Source of the DNA: SFWF01 sp964599835
Lineage (GTDB): Bacteria; Bacillota; Clostridia; Oscillospirales; Acutalibacteraceae
Assembly (NCBI GenBank): GCA_964599835.1
Contig: CAZRHF010000015.1
Location: forward strand, 1 to 27,558
Length of the DNA: 27,558 bases
Direction of reading: 5' to 3'
The position numbers were made by a program, and so were the translations under genes. Each line of letters starts with the position of its first letter. The first letter of the stretch is position 1. Shown here piece after piece: positions 24,267-27,558 of this stretch. The notes below the pieces were generated by a model that did not search any database, was not told where the DNA came from, and was given only the letters and a program-made list of their open reading frames with translations.

Positions 24267-26480
24267 ATGAATCAGAAGGAAATGTTTAAAGAGGCCTTGT
24301 GGATAGGCGCTGAAAAACGTGAATATACCGATTTTGCGATAATCAGAGGAGACTTTTTCATCACAGATATAGAGCCTGCCGAAATACGTGCGGCGGGTCT
24401 CGGATTTTGCCGCATCTATATAAACGGAGTTTGCCTTAATCCCGATTCCTTTCTTCCTCTTTCTTCCGATTATGAGGACGGACAAGACCCCGAAGGCGAG
24501 ATTTTGACCCACCACAGACTCTACGTGCCCAAATTTGACATAACACCTTATATCAGGGTCGGACACAATACCGTTGCCATACACTACGGCGGAGGCTGGT
24601 ATACCCATGCTCAAAGACCTTTCGGTCTGCCAAAAGCGATCTATTGTGTAACGGTGGGTGACGAAAGCTTCGTATCTAACCAAAACTGCACCGTAGAAAA
24701 AAGCTATATAACCGAATACCATCTACAGCACTGTGAGCATCAGGATAAGAGCGAATTTGACCCGGCCTGCCTTACAAGAGATTTCGACGACTTTTTATGG
24801 AAGAGTGCAACCGTAACCGAACAGCTTGAAACCGATTACAGATTTACAAACTGCCCCGTCGACGTTGTTACGAATGAATATAAGCTCAAATACGTGGGAG
24901 AAGGGGAGAGCGGTAGTGTTTACGACTGTTCTAAAAACCTTTCGGGCTATCCGGTCATAAAGCTCGATGCACCCAAAGGTGAAAAGATCACGGTAAAGTT
25001 TTCGGAGGATATCCTGTCCGATAACTCCCTTGATCCTACCCATATACACTTTCAAACCTTCTCTGCCGTTTCCGATGGTAATGGCCTTATTGCTCATCCT
25101 GAGTTTACCTGGTTCGGATTCAGATATATCGAGATTATCGGAGATGCAGAGCCTGTTTGCGTAAAGGAAATACATTCCGACGTTGCCGTAAATTCAAGCT
25201 TTAAATCGGATAATGAGTCCTTAAACTGGATATACGAAACCTTTGTGCATACAATGCTTTCGAACCTCCATACGGGACACCCCTCCGACTGTCCTCATCT
25301 TGAGCGTCTCGGATATACGGGCGACGGTCAGGTTACGGCAAATGCGGTTATGTCTGCTATTGATATCAAGGAGCTTTACCGTAAATGGATGGAGGATATA
25401 TCCGACTGTCAGGATACCCTTTCGGGTAACGTGCAGTATACCGCACCCTATGTCCGTTGCGGCGGAGGCCCGGGCGGATGGGGCTCGGCCATTATTGAGG
25501 TACCTTATCAGTTTTATAAGCATTACGGAGAAATAGATGTGTTAGAGCGCTATTATCCGCAGATGATTAAATATATAAAGTATATGGAAGATCACACGGT
25601 GGGAAGTCTCGTTGTCTACGGTCAGCCCGGACTTTGGTGCCTCGGAGATTGGTGTATGCCTGTTGTTCATACTAATCACGGTGTCCGTCACGGCTTTGGC
25701 ACAAAGGAAATGCAGATAATCCTTCCTCCTGCCTTTGTAAACACCTATTTCCTTGTAAAATCTCTGTATAGCCTCTCGGATATTGCAAAGATAATCGGGA
25801 AGGAAAAGGATATAGCGGCTCTGAAAGAAAAGGCAGACCGTTACAGAGAAGCGCTGAAGGCATCTTATTTTGATGTGTTCGGTAAAAACTATCTCGGCGG
25901 ACTTCAGGGAGCCAATGCCTTTATGTGGGACCTTGGAAACGAGCCTGATGAGGTTTACAAAAACCTTGTCGAGTATTATAAGGGTCTGGGTTTCTTCGAT
26001 ACGGGAATTTTCGGAACCGATATCGTTATCCGTCAGCTGTTTAAGGGTGGAAACGCCGACCTGGCAATAGAACTTATGACAAGCGATAAGGGCTTCTCCT
26101 TTGAACGTTGGCGCAAGGTTGGCGCTACAACCTTCCGTGAATATTGGCAGGATAAGGATTGCCGTTCGCAGTCTCATCCCATGTTCGGTGCGGTGGTCGC
26201 ATACTTTTTCGAATATCTGCTCGGTATAACCCAGGCAAGCGGAAGTGCGGGATATAAGCAGCTTATTATAAAGCCTATCTTGGCGGAGAAGATCAACACT
26301 CTGTCGGGAAGTATGGAGATTCCCGCGGGAACGGTTTCGGTCTCCTATGAAAAGCGATTCGATTCTGTATCCTTTGCAATTACTTTACCCGATAATACCG
26401 AAGCCGACTTCATATACGGCGACGAAAAGCGCAGGCTTTTACCGGGACTCAATAAAATGATACTAAGAAGAACTAAGTAA
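24267..26480 (+). CDS. Alpha-L-rhamnosidase-type glycoside hydrolase, GH78
   Basis: A 737-aa protein. N-terminal beta-sandwich modules (with FCRIYINGVCLN, GHNTVAIHYGGGWY) precede an (alpha/alpha)6 barrel. The GH78 catalytic block is clear: D341-C-P-H-L-E346-R-L-G-Y-T-G-D353, and GATTFRE with E625 as the likely general base; GGPGGWGSA fits the family's substrate-site loop. GH78 enzymes release alpha-L-rhamnose from plant glycosides and pectins with inversion. The start is the ATG at 24267 with CGGAGGAA; the frame is open back to 24144, but that would overlap the promoter. There is no signal peptide, so the substrate is probably an imported rhamnosyl oligosaccharide. Followed by the SGNH hydrolase gene after 11 bases. 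Confidence 0.88.
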   Translation: MNQKEMFKEALWIGAEKREYTDFAIIRGDFFITDIEPAEIRAAGLGFCRIYINGVCLNPDSFLPLSSDYEDGQDPEGEILTHHRLYVPKFDITPYIRVGHNTVAIHYGGGWYTHAQRPFGLPKAIYCVTVGDESFVSNQNCTVEKSYITEYHLQHCEHQDKSEFDPACLTRDFDDFLWKSATVTEQLETDYRFTNCPVDVVTNEYKLKYVGEGESGSVYDCSKNLSGYPVIKLDAPKGEKITVKFSEDILSDNSLDPTHIHFQTFSAVSDGNGLIAHPEFTWFGFRYIEIIGDAEPVCVKEIHSDVAVNSSFKSDNESLNWIYETFVHTMLSNLHTGHPSDCPHLERLGYTGDGQVTANAVMSAIDIKELYRKWMEDISDCQDTLSGNVQYTAPYVRCGGGPGGWGSAIIEVPYQFYKHYGEIDVLERYYPQMIKYIKYMEDHTVGSLVVYGQPGLWCLGDWCMPVVHTNHGVRHGFGTKEMQIILPPAFVNTYFLVKSLYSLSDIAKIIGKEKDIAALKEKADRYREALKASYFDVFGKNYLGGLQGANAFMWDLGNEPDEVYKNLVEYYKGLGFFDTGIFGTDIVIRQLFKGGNADLAIELMTSDKGFSFERWRKVGATTFREYWQDKDCRSQSHPMFGAVVAYFFEYLLGITQASGSAGYKQLIIKPILAEKINTLSGSMEIPAGTVSVSYEKRFDSVSFAITLPDNTEADFIYGDEKRRLLPGLNKMILRRTK

Positions 26481-26491
26481 GGGTGAATGCT

Positions 26492-27211
26492 ATGAAAATT
26501 AAAGAAAAGATTCAGCTTGGATTTGAAGGACTGGTAGAACACGGTCCTATAAATATCGTTGCCTTCGGCGACAGCGTTACCCACGGTGCTTTTGGTGCTG
26601 ACCAGATAGATTACGAAGCGGTTTACTGGAACGTTTTAAAGAAGAAGCTTATTGAATACAGAAACTACGTTCCCGTAAACGCTATTAATGCGGGTATCGG
26701 CGGTATAACCGCTAAGGATTCGGTAAAGAGAATAGATACTCAGGTGCTTAACCACACCCCGGATCTTGTTATCGTGTGCTTCGGCCTTAACGACGTAAAC
26801 GGGTCTTATGAGGCTTATATATCGGCTCTCAAAGAAATCTTCATAAGATGCTCCGCCGTTACCGATGTTATATTTATGACGCCTAATATGCTTAATACAA
26901 GTGTTTCGGAGGATGTTGAGGAGAAATATAAGGAATATTCCAAAAAGACCGCCGAAATGCAAAACAGCGGCAGAATGGACAAATATATATACGGTGCGGT
27001 AGATCTTGCCAATGAAATGGGTATACCTGTTTGCGACTGTTATTCCGAGTGGAAAAGGCTTTCCGAAACTCAGGATATTACAATGCTTCTCGATAACCGT
27101 ATAAACCATCCAACAAGAGAGATGCACGGTCTTTTTGCCGATATGCTTTATAAGATGATAATCGGAGACGATAACGCAAACAAAGCAGACAGCACTATGT
27201 ATAAGGAATAA
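26492..27211 (+). CDS. SGNH/GDSL-family hydrolase
   Basis: A 239-aa protein with the four SGNH blocks: FGDSVTHG with Ser28, GIGGITAKDS (Gly), CFGLNDV (Asn), and the C-terminal DNRINHP with the catalytic His. Members are esterases, often acetyl- or feruloyl-esterases acting on decorated sugars. Pairing in one transcript with a GH78 rhamnosidase suggests removal of acyl groups from the same oligosaccharide; that is an inference. The ATG at 26492 follows AAGGGTG; a GTG at 26483 would add three residues. No signal peptide. Confidence 0.85.
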   Translation: MKIKEKIQLGFEGLVEHGPINIVAFGDSVTHGAFGADQIDYEAVYWNVLKKKLIEYRNYVPVNAINAGIGGITAKDSVKRIDTQVLNHTPDLVIVCFGLNDVNGSYEAYISALKEIFIRCSAVTDVIFMTPNMLNTSVSEDVEEKYKEYSKKTAEMQNSGRMDKYIYGAVDLANEMGIPVCDCYSEWKRLSETQDITMLLDNRINHPTREMHGLFADMLYKMIIGDDNANKADSTMYKE

Positions 27212-27214
27212 TTT

Positions 27215-27245
27215 AAAGGCTTTCCGAAGGGAAAGCCTTTTATAT
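27215..27245 (+). terminator. Rho-independent terminator after the SGNH gene
   Basis: AAAGGCTTTCC (27215-27225) pairs with GGAAAGCCTTT (27230-27240), loop GAAG, followed by a T-rich stretch. It lies four bases after the stop codon. Confidence 0.8.
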
Positions 27246-27254
27246 TTGTATAAA

Positions 27255-27290
27255 ACAAAAAGAGTTAACCATTTGGTTAACTCTTTTTGT
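27255..27290. terminator. Second, bidirectional terminator hairpin
   Basis: An almost perfect palindrome, ACAAAAAGAGTTAACC (27255-27270) and GGTTAACTCTTTTTGT (27275-27290) with an ATTT loop. A/T flanks allow it to act both for the GH78-SGNH transcript and for the small minus-strand gene at 27353-27445. Confidence 0.8.
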
Positions 27291-27352
27291 TGATTACAGC
27301 CACAAAAGGGACATTTTGACGTGTTAGTGTGTGACTTTGAGCTCTCGCAGTT

Positions 27353-27445
27353 TTAAACACAATCATACGTTTCCATTTGCCCACACAGCATACTATATGT
27401 AAGTGCTACGGAAAAGAAAATAATCCTTGTTTTTGTGTTCTTCAT
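27353..27445 (-). CDS. Possible 30-aa small hydrophobic peptide
   Basis: The ATG at 27445 (minus) is preceded at eight bases by AAGGAGAT, one of the best SDs in the window. The peptide has a basic N-terminus (MKNTKTR), a hydrophobic middle (IIFFSVALTYSML) and a short polar end with two Cys (C21 and C29). This could be a small membrane or exported peptide, a leader, or a signalling peptide. I recognise no family. A strong hairpin lies upstream (27488-27522) and a bidirectional terminator downstream, framing it as its own unit. Its short length makes chance possible. Confidence 0.4.
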   Translation of the reverse strand: MKNTKTRIIFFSVALTYSMLCGQMETYDCV

Positions 27446-27487
27446 TTCAATATCTCCTTTATGTGCGAAATTCATTGAAACGAAGAA

Positions 27488-27522
27488 GTGGCAGTTCAGA
27501 GCAACTAACTCTGTACTGCCAC
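27488..27522. other. Long hairpin at the window end
   Basis: GTGGCAGT-t-CAGAG (27488-27501) pairs with CTCTG-t-ACTGCCAC (27509-27522), 13 pairs with one T-T mismatch and a 7-base loop. There is no clear T run on either side. It could be an RNA structure upstream of the small peptide gene or a terminator of a gene outside the window. Nothing else is visible in 27523-27558. Confidence 0.55.
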
Positions 27523-27558
27523 AAACAAAGGCTATTTAACATCTTTTAAGAAAACAAC

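Noticed and set aside
1..27558. tRNA, rRNA, CRISPR arrays, transposases or integrases
   Set aside because: I saw no cloverleaf-like sequence, spaced direct repeats, transposase-like protein or terminal inverted repeats; mobility of the array is not supported by the sequence.

Overview
This 27.6 kb window looks like part of a draft or metagenome-assembled genome from a low-to-mid GC anaerobic Firmicute, most likely a Clostridia member of a gut or rumen community. The evidence is strong AGGAGG-type ribosome binding sites, consensus sigma-A promoters, the mix of GH16 and GH78 glycosidases with M20 and MATE proteins, and BspA-type (LRR_5) repeats. A 10-base run of N at 16071-16080 and a chimera-like join near position 218-240 show that the assembly is imperfect. 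I cannot name a species.

Layout. (1) 1-1033: a truncated PHP-domain phosphoesterase on + meets head-on a truncated asparagine-synthetase-like gene on -, with both homologies ending inside a shared stretch of about 20 bp. (2) 1034-3563: divergent promoters, a MATE efflux pump and an intracellular GH16-type glycosidase, closed by a terminator. (3) 3643-22815: a co-directional array of about 19 kb, headed by a perfect TTGACA-17-TATAAT promoter, a structured leader and a small XRE regulator, and closed by a strong bidirectional terminator. In order it encodes a secreted, membrane-anchored vWA protein; a giant (1193 aa) tubulin/FtsZ-superfamily protein; an unknown two-TM protein; a multi-TM protein with a possible degenerate helicase-like core and a cationic, repeat-bearing tail that runs into the assembly gap; a zinc-ribbon/HExxH metallopeptidase (DA1-like)/transglutaminase-like protein; a three-TM, double-Rossmann, RyR-domain protein; a cytosolic TIR-LRR protein; and an ArsB/SLC13-like transporter. 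(4) 22814-27290: an M20 amidohydrolase on - and a divergent GH78 rhamnosidase plus SGNH hydrolase pair on +. (5) 27291-27558: a likely 30-aa peptide gene on - and a strong hairpin.

Region 3 is the striking part. A pairing of vWA and FtsZ-like genes has been proposed before as a membrane-remodelling system. Here it sits in one transcription unit with a protease/transglutaminase, a TIR domain (a family that often hydrolyses or cyclises NAD) and a membrane protein carrying nucleotide-binding folds and a ryanodine-receptor domain. My working inference is an envelope-stress or anti-invader system: the vWA protein senses outside the cell, the tubulin-like and membrane proteins assemble at the membrane, and the TIR product signals to the RyR channel-like protein. 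None of this coupling is proven by the sequence. The flanking genes look like ordinary carbohydrate and peptide metabolism with no evident link to the system.
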